NCBI RefSeq assembly: GCF_003491325.1
Contig: NZ_CP022881.1
Span: forward strand, 1,798,001-1,862,000
Origin: Staphylococcus sp. M0911
GTDB taxonomy: Bacteria; Bacillota; Bacilli; Staphylococcales; Staphylococcaceae
Reading direction: 5' to 3'
Length of the DNA stretch: 64,000 nucleotides
Made by a program: the position numbers and the translations under genes. How positions within the stretch are numbered: the stretch's first letter is position 1; each line of letters opens with the position of its first letter. This document shows, piece by piece, positions 1 through 8,570 of this stretch. A model generated the notes under the pieces. That model saw nothing but the letters and a program-made list of their open reading frames with translations. It had not been told where the DNA came from and ran no database searches.

Positions 1-259
1 CAACTTTAAAGTAAATGACATTATTTACTGGTTTAAAGCTAGATGCTTTAGTTGCATGAATATCAATTGATGAAATACCTTTAATTCGAGTTTCAATTTC
101 TTTTTTAACTGAATCTAAATCCGCATCATTAACTTCAAATTGAGATTTCACTGTAATATGTGGCATAATTTGTGCATAATGTGTATCATAACGCTTACGA
201 TATGCATTTACCTCTTCTTGAAATGACTTTGATGGGATTAAAGCTAATCCTAAAATCAT
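1..259 (-). CDS. yjcG: YjcG-type 2H phosphoesterase family protein (partial)
   Basis: The reverse strand encodes 86 residues beginning [20 protein letters not shown], and the gene runs off the left edge of the window. A PHITV element near residue 33 is the first H-x-T motif of the 2H phosphoesterase (2'-5' RNA ligase-like) superfamily; the second motif lies outside the window. Members hydrolyse cyclic or 2'-5' phosphodiester bonds, but the substrate of YjcG is not established. The start is an ATG with GGAGG (267-271) seven bases upstream. A yjcH-type esterase lies upstream in the same orientation and may be cotranscribed. The Shine-Dalgarno region is complementary to the RsaE small RNA encoded in this window. 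The family call is firm and the activity is not. Confidence 0.85.
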   Translation of the reverse strand, partial: MILGLALIPSKSFQEEVNAYRKRYDTHYAQIMPHITVKSQFEVNDADLDSVKKEIETRIKGISSIDIHATKASSFKPVNNVIYFKV

Positions 260-266
260 TTGAATT

Positions 267-279
267 CCTCCTTTGTTTA
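267..279 (-). promoter_or_regulatory. yjcG ribosome binding site complementary to RsaE
   Basis: The mRNA sequence TAAACAAAGGAGG contains the Shine-Dalgarno of yjcG. Its first ten bases (270-279) are an exact complement of the CCUUUGUUUA seed in RsaE. From memory, S. aureus RsaE is reported to pair with the leader of the orthologous gene (SA0873), so conserved translational repression is likely. Confidence 0.55.
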
Positions 280-422
280 ACCTATTTCCATTATATCAAA
301 ATTCTATGAAAACCGTTACTTTAAACTTAAAATTATTTTTTCTATTTTAAACAATATACATAATAATATTTGTACGTTATTAATTTGAATAACGATTGAA
401 CATGATGAATTATGAGTATGAT

Positions 423-1169
423 TTACTCTGGTAACTCTTCATCTAAAAAGTATTTTAAAATATCCCCTAACAACGGTTTCCATGATTTCCAATTATGTCC
501 CCCATCAAATTCTTGATAGTGATAACGAATATCAAATTGATTAATGAGTGCATTCAACTCACGATTAGGAGTTAAAAAATTAGCACGTTTGCCATTCGTT
601 GGTAATTTAAAGTCTTCCTCTTCTAAACCAATTCCATGCCAAATAGAAAGTTGTGATTTCGTGTCACATCTCTCAACTTTTTCTTTAACCACTTCATCGT
701 ATTGTGGACTTAGCATTGCAACTTGGCTAAATATTGTTGGATACGTTAATGCTGTAAGTAATGCTATACTTCCAGCTAAACTATCACCCATTAAAAGTCG
801 AGCGTTACCCACTTTGTATGTTGGGAAAGTTGCATCTATAAACGGTAATAGTTCTTTACCAACTGCTTGAACTGTTAAATGTGATCGACTACCTTTTGGA
901 TGAAACTCCTCACGACGTTTTTCTACATCTTCATAATGAAAACCTACAATAATCGCTCTTTGAATTTCATTATCTTTACGTAGTTTTTCATATTCTCGTT
1001 GAATTCTTCCAAACCTTAAAAAGTCTAAACCATCGAAGCATATAATCACTTGGTATTTAAATAAATCAGTATATTCTTCAGGTAAGTAAATAGAAATAGT
1101 AACATCTCTTTCTAATATGTCACTATACAATATATGTTTGTTAATTTTACCTGGTTTAAATTCAGACAT
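423..1169 (-). CDS. Putative esterase, YjcH/esterase D family
   Basis: This 248-residue alpha/beta hydrolase belongs to the esterase D (PF00756) type. A nucleophile elbow GDSLAG places the catalytic serine at about residue 130, and a late GGHNW motif near residue 227 supplies the probable histidine. No signal peptide is seen, so it is likely cytoplasmic. The ATG has a G-rich ribosome binding site (1178-1183) eight bases upstream. In Bacillus and Staphylococcus a gene of this kind sits beside yjcG, as here (163 bases upstream of it). Relatives include iron-siderophore and acyl esterases; no siderophore genes are nearby, so the substrate is unknown. Confidence 0.8.
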   Translation of the reverse strand: MSEFKPGKINKHILYSDILERDVTISIYLPEEYTDLFKYQVIICFDGLDFLRFGRIQREYEKLRKDNEIQRAIIVGFHYEDVEKRREEFHPKGSRSHLTVQAVGKELLPFIDATFPTYKVGNARLLMGDSLAGSIALLTALTYPTIFSQVAMLSPQYDEVVKEKVERCDTKSQLSIWHGIGLEEEDFKLPTNGKRANFLTPNRELNALINQFDIRYHYQEFDGGHNWKSWKPLLGDILKYFLDEELPE

Positions 1170-1357
1170 GCTAAAACGCCCCCTAGTAGTATTATTTATA
1201 TTGTACCAAGAGACGTTATATTTTTAAATTATGTGCGTTATGAACTTTGATTAAAACTGCAAAATGAAATCTACTGCTATGTTTATTTGTTCTATTTATT
1301 CCAATACTGATTAATAATTAATAAGTATATTCTTTCATCTTGAAAATGATAAACTCA

Positions 1358-2917
1358 TTATTTATTTTTCAATCTTTCTGGATATGTTTTCAACCAGAAT
1401 ATTGCATTAGGTATTTTCTTCGCATCAGGCTTATAAACAGCATAGTAGCCAGAACCCAATTGTGCCTTTTGTTGTTCATAGTCTTTAAGTGCTTCTAACG
1501 CAGGCTTATGCAATATCCATATTGCTATAATATTCAACCATGCCATTAATCCAACACCTAAATCCCCTAATGCCCATGCGACATCAGCTGTTTTAATTGA
1601 ACCATAAAAAGTTGCAAATAATAAAGCTAACCTTGCTATGATAAAGAAGATATGTGTAGTCCTCTTACTTTGATGTCTTGTTAAATAAGCTACATTGGTT
1701 TCTGCAATATAGTAATATGCCAATATCGTCGTAAAAGCAAAGAAGAATAAAGCAATGGCAATAAAGTATGAACCAATACCAGAAAAATGTGGATCAAAAT
1801 GGTAGCCGCTACCATGGAAAGCTTTATCTATACCTGCTTGAGCATACATTGCAGTACCTGAATAATCTTTACTGCCATCTGCATTTTCTACAAATATTCC
1901 TCCATCTTTGATTAAATGTGGAGTGCCATTTGCATTAGTCTCGCCATCAGTTACGTTATATGTACCTGAAAGTAAAATGATGAGCGCTGTCGCTGTACAT
2001 ACAAATAAGGTATCTACATAAACTGAGAATGATTGAACAAGTCCTTGTTTAGTTGGATGAGAAACTTCTGCAGCTGATGCGGCGTGCGGTCCTGTACCTT
2101 GTCCTGCTTCATTAGAATACAAACCTCTTTTTACACCTATCTCAATCATGGCTCCGACAATCCCACCAAATGCTGACTGTAACCCAAACGCAGATTTGAA
2201 AATTAGTGCAAATAAAGCTGGAACATGTTGAATATTTATAATAATGATTATAATGGCCATTAATATATATATTACCGCCATAAACGGTACAACTGCTGTA
2301 GCAACATTAGCAATTGAACGTAGTCCACCAAAAATAATTAACGCTAAAATAACGACAACGATAATAGCCACTATCCAATTTGGAACATTAAAAGCATTGT
2401 GCATAGAGCTAGCAATTGCATTCGATTGAACACCAGGTAAGAGTAATCCTACTGAAATTACTGTTACAATCGCAAATATTAAACCATATATCTTTCCAAA
2501 TTTTCCACCTATCCCATATTCAATATAGTATGCTGGTCCTCCGCGATATTCTCCCTTATCTTCACGTTTGAAAATTTGCCCTAAAGTAGATTCGATAAAT
2601 GCACTACTAGCACCTAGAAAGGCACTAATCCACATCCAAAATACAGCGCCTGGCCCTCCAATAAATATAGCAGTCGAGACACCTACAATGTTACCTGTCC
2701 CAACACGTCCTGCTAACGACATAGCTATAGCTTGAAAGCTTGTGATACCACTTGGTGACTTTTCCCCTTGGAACATTAAACGTATCATCTCTTTAAAATG
2801 TCTCACTTGGAAAAAACGCATTCTCAAACTAAATAAAATCCCTGTTAACAATAATCCGTATACTAATGGTTTACTCCAGACGAGATCATTTAAAAATGTA
2901 ACGATTTTTTCAATCAT
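1358..2917 (-). CDS. Sodium:alanine/amino-acid symporter, AGCS family
   Basis: This 519-residue integral membrane protein has roughly ten hydrophobic segments. The family signature NEAGQGTGPHAASAAEVSHP lies around residues 270-290, followed by a hydrophilic loop (about 320-370) and further membrane spans. AGCS (AlsT/DagA) proteins import alanine, glycine or glutamine with Na+ or H+; the exact substrate cannot be read here. The ATG is preceded by AAGGGGG. A promoter and two overlapping CodY-like boxes lie immediately upstream, which suggests repression when branched-chain amino acids and GTP are plentiful. The gene appears monocistronic. Membrane-segment number is an estimate. Confidence 0.88.
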   Translation of the reverse strand: MIEKIVTFLNDLVWSKPLVYGLLLTGILFSLRMRFFQVRHFKEMIRLMFQGEKSPSGITSFQAIAMSLAGRVGTGNIVGVSTAIFIGGPGAVFWMWISAFLGASSAFIESTLGQIFKREDKGEYRGGPAYYIEYGIGGKFGKIYGLIFAIVTVISVGLLLPGVQSNAIASSMHNAFNVPNWIVAIIVVVILALIIFGGLRSIANVATAVVPFMAVIYILMAIIIIIINIQHVPALFALIFKSAFGLQSAFGGIVGAMIEIGVKRGLYSNEAGQGTGPHAASAAEVSHPTKQGLVQSFSVYVDTLFVCTATALIILLSGTYNVTDGETNANGTPHLIKDGGIFVENADGSKDYSGTAMYAQAGIDKAFHGSGYHFDPHFSGIGSYFIAIALFFFAFTTILAYYYIAETNVAYLTRHQSKRTTHIFFIIARLALLFATFYGSIKTADVAWALGDLGVGLMAWLNIIAIWILHKPALEALKDYEQQKAQLGSGYYAVYKPDAKKIPNAIFWLKTYPERLKNK

Positions 2918-2950
2918 CGTATACCCCCTTAATTATTATCGATTAAAAAA

Positions 2951-2979
2951 ATTATACAATGTACATTTACACTTTACAA
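2951..2979 (-). promoter_or_regulatory. Promoter of the AGCS symporter gene
   Basis: A perfect TATAAT -10 element (2951-2956) lies 17 bases from a TTGTAA -35 element (2974-2979) on the reverse strand. The start codon is about 35 bases downstream of the -10. Confidence 0.6.
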
Positions 2980-2981
2980 TA

Positions 2982-3005
2982 TATTTTCAGAATTTTCATT
3001 AAATA
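2982..3005 (-). promoter_or_regulatory. Tandem CodY-like boxes upstream of the symporter
   Basis: Two overlapping 15-mers (2982-2996 and 2991-3005) each match the CodY consensus AATTTTCWGAAAATT at 12 of 15 positions. They abut the -35 element of the symporter promoter. This fits CodY control of amino-acid uptake, but the assignment is by motif only. Confidence 0.45.
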
Positions 3006-3126
3006 ATATGTATTTTTAACTTACTCAATATGTCACTTTATCGAATCATGACTCTTTTGTAGCTTTTCAATTTGAGATATACTATATAAGACTATAAAAA
3101 ATGAAAATTTTCAGGAGGATCTATAT

Positions 3127-4212
3127 ATGTTAAATAAAGTTTGGTTTAGAACCGGCATAGCTTTAATTATGTTGTTCATACTCATCAAACTATTTATGCA
3201 AGTGCATGAAGTATTTACACCAGTTGTAACTATCGTCGGTTCTGTTTTTCTTCCTTTTTTAATTAGTGGGTTCTTATTCTACATATGTTTACCATTTCAA
3301 ACATTATTAGAAAAATGGGGATTCCCAAGATGGGCAAGTATTTTAACTATATTTGTAGTATTAATTGCAATTATCGCTATTGTTGTAGCCTTTATTGCAC
3401 CTATCATTATTTCAAATATTAATAACTTAATTAAACAAACACCTGCCCTACAAAAAGAAACTGAGCGTTTAATCAATTTCTCACTAACACAAATTGATAA
3501 ATTACCAAGTGATGTCACACATCGAATAAATAACATGGTTAAATCAATGGGAGATGGCGTCACAGATGTATTATCTAACTCAATTTCATATATTACATCA
3601 TTAATTTCTACCATTTTCTTATTAATAATGGTACCGTTCTTCCTTATTTACATGTTGAAAGATCATGAAAAATTTATTCCTGCTGTAGCTAAATTTTTCA
3701 AAGGTGAACGTAAAGTATTTGTCGTAGATTTATTAAAAGACTTAAACTATACGTTAAAATCTTATATTCAAGGTCAAGTAACAGTTAGTGTTATCTTAGG
3801 TATCATCTTGTATATTGGTTATACAATAATCGGCTTACCTTATACACCGTTACTTGTTTTATTCGCTGGTGTTGCTAACTTAATACCATTCTTAGGTCCA
3901 TGGCTTTCTTTCACGCCAGCAGCTATTTTAGGTATTATCGATGGACCTTCAACGTTCATTTGGGTATGTGTCATTACATTGATTGCTCAACAATTGGAAG
4001 GTAATGTCATCACGCCAAATGTAATGGGTAAATCACTTAGCATGCATCCATTAACAATTATTGTGGTTATATTAGCTGCAGGTGATTTAGGTGGTTTCAC
4101 ACTTATTTTAATTGCTGTACCTTTATATGCAGTGTTAAAAACAGTTATTAGCAATATCTTTAAATATCGTCAACGTATTATTGATAAAGCAAATAGCAAT
4201 GTCAAAGATTAA
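3127..4212 (+). CDS. AI-2E family transporter (PerM/YtvI-like permease)
   Basis: This 361-residue protein has membrane segments at both ends and a hydrophilic central region (about residues 95-160), the usual layout of the AI-2E/PerM family (PF01594). A conserved stretch around residues 245-280 (PFLGPWLSFTPAAILG) is typical. Some members export autoinducer-2, and others act as Na+/H+ antiporters, so the function here is open. The ATG is preceded by CAGGAGG at good spacing. The gene stands alone, is convergent with fabI and shares a bidirectional terminator with it. Confidence 0.85.
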   Translation: MLNKVWFRTGIALIMLFILIKLFMQVHEVFTPVVTIVGSVFLPFLISGFLFYICLPFQTLLEKWGFPRWASILTIFVVLIAIIAIVVAFIAPIIISNINNLIKQTPALQKETERLINFSLTQIDKLPSDVTHRINNMVKSMGDGVTDVLSNSISYITSLISTIFLLIMVPFFLIYMLKDHEKFIPAVAKFFKGERKVFVVDLLKDLNYTLKSYIQGQVTVSVILGIILYIGYTIIGLPYTPLLVLFAGVANLIPFLGPWLSFTPAAILGIIDGPSTFIWVCVITLIAQQLEGNVITPNVMGKSLSMHPLTIIVVILAAGDLGGFTLILIAVPLYAVLKTVISNIFKYRQRIIDKANSNVKD

Positions 4213-4243
4213 TAAAATTTGTCTTATCAATATTTACAAAGCA

Positions 4244-4283
4244 AAAAGACCAAGTGATTCTTTCATCAATCACTTGGTCTTTT
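4244..4283. terminator. Bidirectional terminator between the AI-2E transporter gene and fabI
   Basis: A perfect 16-bp stem (4244-4259 with 4268-4283) closes an 8-base loop. It has A-rich and T-rich flanks, so it can end transcription from both convergent genes. Confidence 0.9.
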
Positions 4284-4324
4284 ATTATGTTATAAGTAAT
4301 ATACTTTTGTAGTTAATAACTCAA

Positions 4325-5095
4325 CTATTTAATTGCGTGGAATCCACCATCTACATGAATATTTTCACCTGTCACACCACTTGATAAGTCACTTAATAAG
4401 TATGCAGCAGTTTTACCTACTTCTTCTTGATCGACATTACGTCTTAATGGTGAACGTTCTTCAATTTCTTTAAGTATAGTATTGAATCCACCCACACCTT
4501 TTGCACTTAGTGTACGAATAGGTCCTGCTGAAATAGCATTCACACGGATATTGTCTTCACCTAAGTCAAGCGCTAAATATTTAACATTAGCTTCTAAACT
4601 TGCTTTTGCAACACCCATAACATTATAGTTTTGTACTGCAAATTCGCCACCTAAATAAGTAGTTGCAACTATACTACCACCTTCAGGCATTAATTTTTTA
4701 GCTTCATGTGCAACAATGGTTAAAGAATATGAACTAATATCTTGTGCTAATAAGAAACCGTCTCTAGAAGTTTCAGAGAAACGTCCTCTTAAATCTTCCA
4801 TATTTGCAAATGCGATTGAGTGGTAAACACCGTCGATATTACCTACTTCTTCACCAATTTTTGCAAATCCATTGATAACACCTTCATCACTTTGAACATC
4901 AATTTGATATAAACGTGCTTCAGGTTGATTTAATTGATCTAATAATTTTTCTAATTCTTTACGGCTACGTTCTTTACGATATGTAAATACTAATTTTGCA
5001 CCTAATTGGTCCAATACTTTTGCAACACCAAAACCAATACTACGTTTATTAGCAATTCCCATAATGACGTAAGTTTTATTTTCTAGATTTAACAT
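4325..5095 (-). CDS. fabI: Enoyl-[acyl-carrier-protein] reductase FabI
   Basis: This 256-residue short-chain dehydrogenase catalyses the last reduction of type II fatty-acid elongation using NAD(P)H. It has the S. aureus FabI length and the catalytic residues Tyr147, Tyr157 and Lys164 (Y-x6-K). Ala95, Met99 and Phe204, positions at which triclosan-resistance substitutions are known in S. aureus, carry the sensitive residues. The ATG at 5095 follows an AAAGGAG-type site. The gene is monocistronic, and a FapR-like operator upstream links it to the membrane-lipid regulon together with fabH-fabF in this window. Confidence 0.97.
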   Translation of the reverse strand: MLNLENKTYVIMGIANKRSIGFGVAKVLDQLGAKLVFTYRKERSRKELEKLLDQLNQPEARLYQIDVQSDEGVINGFAKIGEEVGNIDGVYHSIAFANMEDLRGRFSETSRDGFLLAQDISSYSLTIVAHEAKKLMPEGGSIVATTYLGGEFAVQNYNVMGVAKASLEANVKYLALDLGEDNIRVNAISAGPIRTLSAKGVGGFNTILKEIEERSPLRRNVDQEEVGKTAAYLLSDLSSGVTGENIHVDGGFHAIK

Positions 5096-5177
5096 GCAAA
5101 TAACTCCTTTAATTTAGATATATAATAGTTGATTTCAAACGTTTCCTTCTTTATTCACTCATCATATTCTAACACTT

Positions 5178-5194
5178 TTAGTACCAGATAATAA
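5178..5194 (-). promoter_or_regulatory. FapR-like operator upstream of fabI
   Basis: The 17-mer TTAGTACCAGATAATAA closely matches the FapR consensus palindrome TTAGTACCTGATACTAA. It lies about 85 bases upstream of the fabI start. FapR releases DNA when malonyl-CoA accumulates. A second, perfect copy precedes fabH. Confidence 0.7.
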
Positions 5195-5250
5195 AGCATT
5201 TTAGATTTGTCTAACTCCTATCACCCATTTAGACTTTCTTCTTCAATAGC

Positions 5251-5285
5251 AAAACGCCTGCAAGTATCACTTATACTTACAGACG
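5251..5285 (-). terminator. Terminator of the UPF0738-relQ-nadK-mgtE-cpaA operon
   Basis: Read on the reverse strand, a 13-bp stem with two G-U pairs (5273-5285 with 5255-5267) encloses the loop AAGTG and is followed by a T-run. It begins 15 bases after the cpaA stop codon. Confidence 0.75.
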
Positions 5286-5299
5286 ATTTGTATAATAGC

Positions 5300-7144
5300 T
5301 TAATAATAAAATTCTAATTCTTGTTTTAATTCGTCAACATATTCTTTTGATCCTGTAACAATCAATCTATCTTTGTAGCGTAATTGTGTGTCACCGTGTG
5401 GAACGATAGAGTCATTATTACGGACAATTCTCACGAAGATTATATCTCCACCGAATGGGAAGTTTCGTAATTGCATATTTTCATATTGATGATTCAACAT
5501 TTGAATCTCATACAATGATGTTTCTACATTACTTAATAGGTTAAGCATATTAGGTGTTTCTATTAAACCTTTAAGTAAAATCTTATTACTTAAGTAGTTA
5601 CTGAAAATTTCAATACCTAATGATTTCATTTCCATATCTTCATTGGTACTTTCTAATCTACAAATAACACGTTCAACACCATGTTCTTTCGCCATTAGGG
5701 CCACTTTTCTATTTATTTCATCATCATTTGTCGCACAAACAACAATATCACGATCGAATAGACCTAATCTTTCTAGTATCTCTTGCTCATAATCCGCAAT
5801 TTCAATCATTGTAATTTCATCGGATAACTTGCGACTATCACTTAAATCTTTACGATAATAAAGTGAAATATCATACAGTTGCGATGTTAAATTCTGAGCA
5901 ATTGGAATAGTGAGTTGATTTTTACCAATTAAACTCACTTCGATACGACGATTCATTTCATTTGGTACAGGGAATAATTTTTTAAAGATGACTGGTACAA
6001 ATACACATGTAATGACTGCACTTAATATCAGTAATCCTGATGTCTCCGGCGAAATTGTCTTAAGCTGCTCCGCTATTTTGGCAGCTGCAATCACAAGCGA
6101 TAATGTTGAAGTTAATAAAAATCCAGAGGCAATCGTTGTTTTTAAATCGAACCAACGTTTGATAATGAATACTGGAATTAACTTAGATACGATAAATGCT
6201 AAGATTAATATAGGAATAATAATCAGTAGCGATGGTTCTTTAACAAGTGACGGAATATTTAAATCGACACCAACCATAATGAAGAAAATTGGAATAAAGA
6301 ATCCATAACCAAATGAATCTAACTTTTCAACCATTTCTTCATCAGGATTTAATAATGATACAACAACACCTGCTAAGAATGCTCCGAGTATGTATTCTGC
6401 ACCTACGCCTTCAGCCAAAGCTACAAGCAATATAATAAGGGCAAAGACAGCACGAATACCAATTTGGGTTGTACCACCCATTAACTTTTGTAAAAATGAC
6501 ATGCGCTTGAATAATACACCGATAACATAAAATACAATAGTGAATACAACTAATATGCCAGTAAGCCATATAGTACTACCACCATGGCCGTTCACTGCAC
6601 CATATATAGTTAATAATATCATTGTAACTAAATCGGCTAATACCGCTACTAGAAGGATAAATTGTCCAATCGTAGTTCTCATAATGTTCATTTCTTTTAA
6701 TGTCGGTACTACAACACCTAAAGAAATCGTTGAAATGATGATAACCATTAATAATACATCATCGATTAAACCGAACCATTTAAATGCAAAGGCTAAAATG
6801 ATTGATACAATCATAATTAACCCAAAAACTAACATAGCTAGATTTAAATGACCAGGCACTTTCTTTTCTTCTTTACTTTCACCTTGTCGTGGTCGTGCAT
6901 CCTTTTTAAATGCATTAAAATCAATTTCCAAACCACTTAAAAACATTAAAAAGATAAAGCCTAATGTTGATAGAATATTAAGCATAGAATCTTTGGTTAC
7001 TAGATTTAAAAATGAATTACCAATGATAATTCCCATTAAGATTTCAGCGACGACTACTGGCAAAAAGTTGATATTCAACCTATTAACAATAATAGGTGTT
7101 AAAAATGCAGCAACGACTACAATCACAAGTGATAAGAACTCCAT
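5300..7144 (-). CDS. cpaA: Monovalent cation:proton antiporter with RCK domains (CpaA)
   Basis: This 614-residue protein has a CPA2-type Na+(K+)/H+ exchanger domain of about 12 membrane segments (residues 1-385). A cytoplasmic TrkA-N/RCK_N domain (about 395-520) and a TrkA-C/RCK_C domain (about 530-614) follow. In S. aureus the orthologous gene next to fabI encodes CpaA, whose RCK_C domain binds cyclic di-AMP, so potassium and pH homeostasis under c-di-AMP control is likely here. The ATG follows AAGGAGG. It is the last gene of the operon, ten bases after mgtE. Orthology rests on position, length and domain order. Confidence 0.9.
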   Translation of the reverse strand: MEFLSLVIVVVAAFLTPIIVNRLNINFLPVVVAEILMGIIIGNSFLNLVTKDSMLNILSTLGFIFLMFLSGLEIDFNAFKKDARPRQGESKEEKKVPGHLNLAMLVFGLIMIVSIILAFAFKWFGLIDDVLLMVIIISTISLGVVVPTLKEMNIMRTTIGQFILLVAVLADLVTMILLTIYGAVNGHGGSTIWLTGILVVFTIVFYVIGVLFKRMSFLQKLMGGTTQIGIRAVFALIILLVALAEGVGAEYILGAFLAGVVVSLLNPDEEMVEKLDSFGYGFFIPIFFIMVGVDLNIPSLVKEPSLLIIIPILILAFIVSKLIPVFIIKRWFDLKTTIASGFLLTSTLSLVIAAAKIAEQLKTISPETSGLLILSAVITCVFVPVIFKKLFPVPNEMNRRIEVSLIGKNQLTIPIAQNLTSQLYDISLYYRKDLSDSRKLSDEITMIEIADYEQEILERLGLFDRDIVVCATNDDEINRKVALMAKEHGVERVICRLESTNEDMEMKSLGIEIFSNYLSNKILLKGLIETPNMLNLLSNVETSLYEIQMLNHQYENMQLRNFPFGGDIIFVRIVRNNDSIVPHGDTQLRYKDRLIVTGSKEYVDELKQELEFYY

Positions 7145-7154
7145 TCGTTCCTCC

Positions 7155-8546
7155 TTAAGTTAAATAAGACATAAATGATGTTGCTAAGCCGAAATAAATT
7201 AACATACTGACAATATCATTAATTGTTGTAATAAATGGACCACTTGCTACTGCTGGGTCAATTTTTAATTTATTCATAAGTAATGGAATCATTGATCCTA
7301 CCAATGTTCCAACTGTCATAGCACAAGTCAAACTACCACCTACGATGACTGCTAATAATGGTTGTCGATAGATTGAAATAATAATAATAATTAAAATAAT
7401 TGAGCACACAATTCCAGACAACAATCCGCTTCCTGCTTCTCTTAAAGCTACTTTAAACTTACTTTGTTCATCAATATCTCCAGTTGAGATATTACGCACA
7501 GAAACGGCTAATGATTGTGTACCAGAATTACCTGACATCCCGCTAATAATAGGAATGAATGCTGCTAATAAGGCAACCTTAGATAATGTATCCTCAAAAC
7601 TACCTAGAATAGTCGCTGTTATCATACCTAAGAATGTTAAAATGATTAACCACGGTAAGCGTTTCGTCGCTGTTTTGATGACTGAGTCATTCGTAGAGTC
7701 AATATCAGAAACCCCGGCTAAACGAGAGTAGTCTTCACTAGCTTCTTCGTCCATTACATCTAAAATGTCATCGATTGTAATGATTCCTAGTAAGTGATTT
7801 TGATAATCTACTACTGGTACCGCAATAAAATCATAGTCTCTCATTGTTTGTGCAACGTCTTCTTGGTCTGTTGCAACATCAACGCTAATAACACGTTCGC
7901 TCATGACATCTTCAATATAAGCATCGTTTTCAGCAGTGATTAGGTCCCTTAATGATAGAACACCAACTAATTGATCATCTTCATTTACCGCAAAAATGAC
8001 ATATATGGTTTCTGCATTAGGCGCTTGTTCTTTAACATGCATCAATGCTTCTTTCACGGGTGTTGTTGATTTTAAAGAAAGATATTCCGTCGTCATAATA
8101 CCGCCGGCAGTATCTTCTTCATAATGTAACAATGCTTTGATTTCATTTGCATCTTCGTTATTCATTAATGTGAGTAAACTAGCAACTTTCGGTTTGGATA
8201 ATTCATTTAAAATATCTACCGCATTATCGTAAGACATCTCTTCTAAAATATGACTAGCATAGTTCGCATTGATATTATCGAATAGCTCCTCATATTCTTC
8301 ATCATCTATATCTAAATGGTCGAAGAAATCAGCAACTTCACTAGGAGATAAGAATTCAAATATCTTTTGTCGCTTTTCTTCATCGGTATCTTCAAAGTAC
8401 TCACTTTGTTCGTAATTATGCATTGATAAAAATTCTTCTCTAAATGCATCAATGTCACCATCTTGTAATAATCGATCTAATAAATCTTTATCATACACGT
8501 CTTCGTTCACATGTTCTTTCTCTTTTAATTCTGTGTCGTTAGACAA
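7155..8546 (-). CDS. mgtE: Magnesium transporter MgtE
   Basis: The 463-residue protein has an acidic MgtE N-domain (about 20-130), a CBS pair (about 135-255) that senses cytosolic Mg2+, and five hydrophobic segments forming the channel (about 285-463) with conserved SGNSGTQS. MgtE is a gated Mg2+ import channel. The start is read as TTG at 8544-8546 because GGAGG lies seven bases upstream. A longer reading from 8561 would begin inside that ribosome binding site. It sits 24 bases after the pseudouridine synthase gene and 10 before cpaA, consistent with one operon for ion homeostasis. Confidence 0.93.
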   Translation of the reverse strand: MSNDTELKEKEHVNEDVYDKDLLDRLLQDGDIDAFREEFLSMHNYEQSEYFEDTDEEKRQKIFEFLSPSEVADFFDHLDIDDEEYEELFDNINANYASHILEEMSYDNAVDILNELSKPKVASLLTLMNNEDANEIKALLHYEEDTAGGIMTTEYLSLKSTTPVKEALMHVKEQAPNAETIYVIFAVNEDDQLVGVLSLRDLITAENDAYIEDVMSERVISVDVATDQEDVAQTMRDYDFIAVPVVDYQNHLLGIITIDDILDVMDEEASEDYSRLAGVSDIDSTNDSVIKTATKRLPWLIILTFLGMITATILGSFEDTLSKVALLAAFIPIISGMSGNSGTQSLAVSVRNISTGDIDEQSKFKVALREAGSGLLSGIVCSIILIIIIISIYRQPLLAVIVGGSLTCAMTVGTLVGSMIPLLMNKLKIDPAVASGPFITTINDIVSMLIYFGLATSFMSYLT

Positions 8547-8570
8547 ATTAAACACCTCCAAAACAATTTT

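Noticed and set aside
3108..3122. CodY-like AATTTTCAGGAGGAT before the AI-2E transporter gene
   Set aside because: It has four mismatches, and half of the apparent match is the ribosome binding site itself.
5988..6308. Forward-strand open frame of 106 codons opposite cpaA
   Set aside because: It lies wholly antisense to a well-supported membrane protein gene, has no ribosome site, and its composition mirrors the complementary codons.
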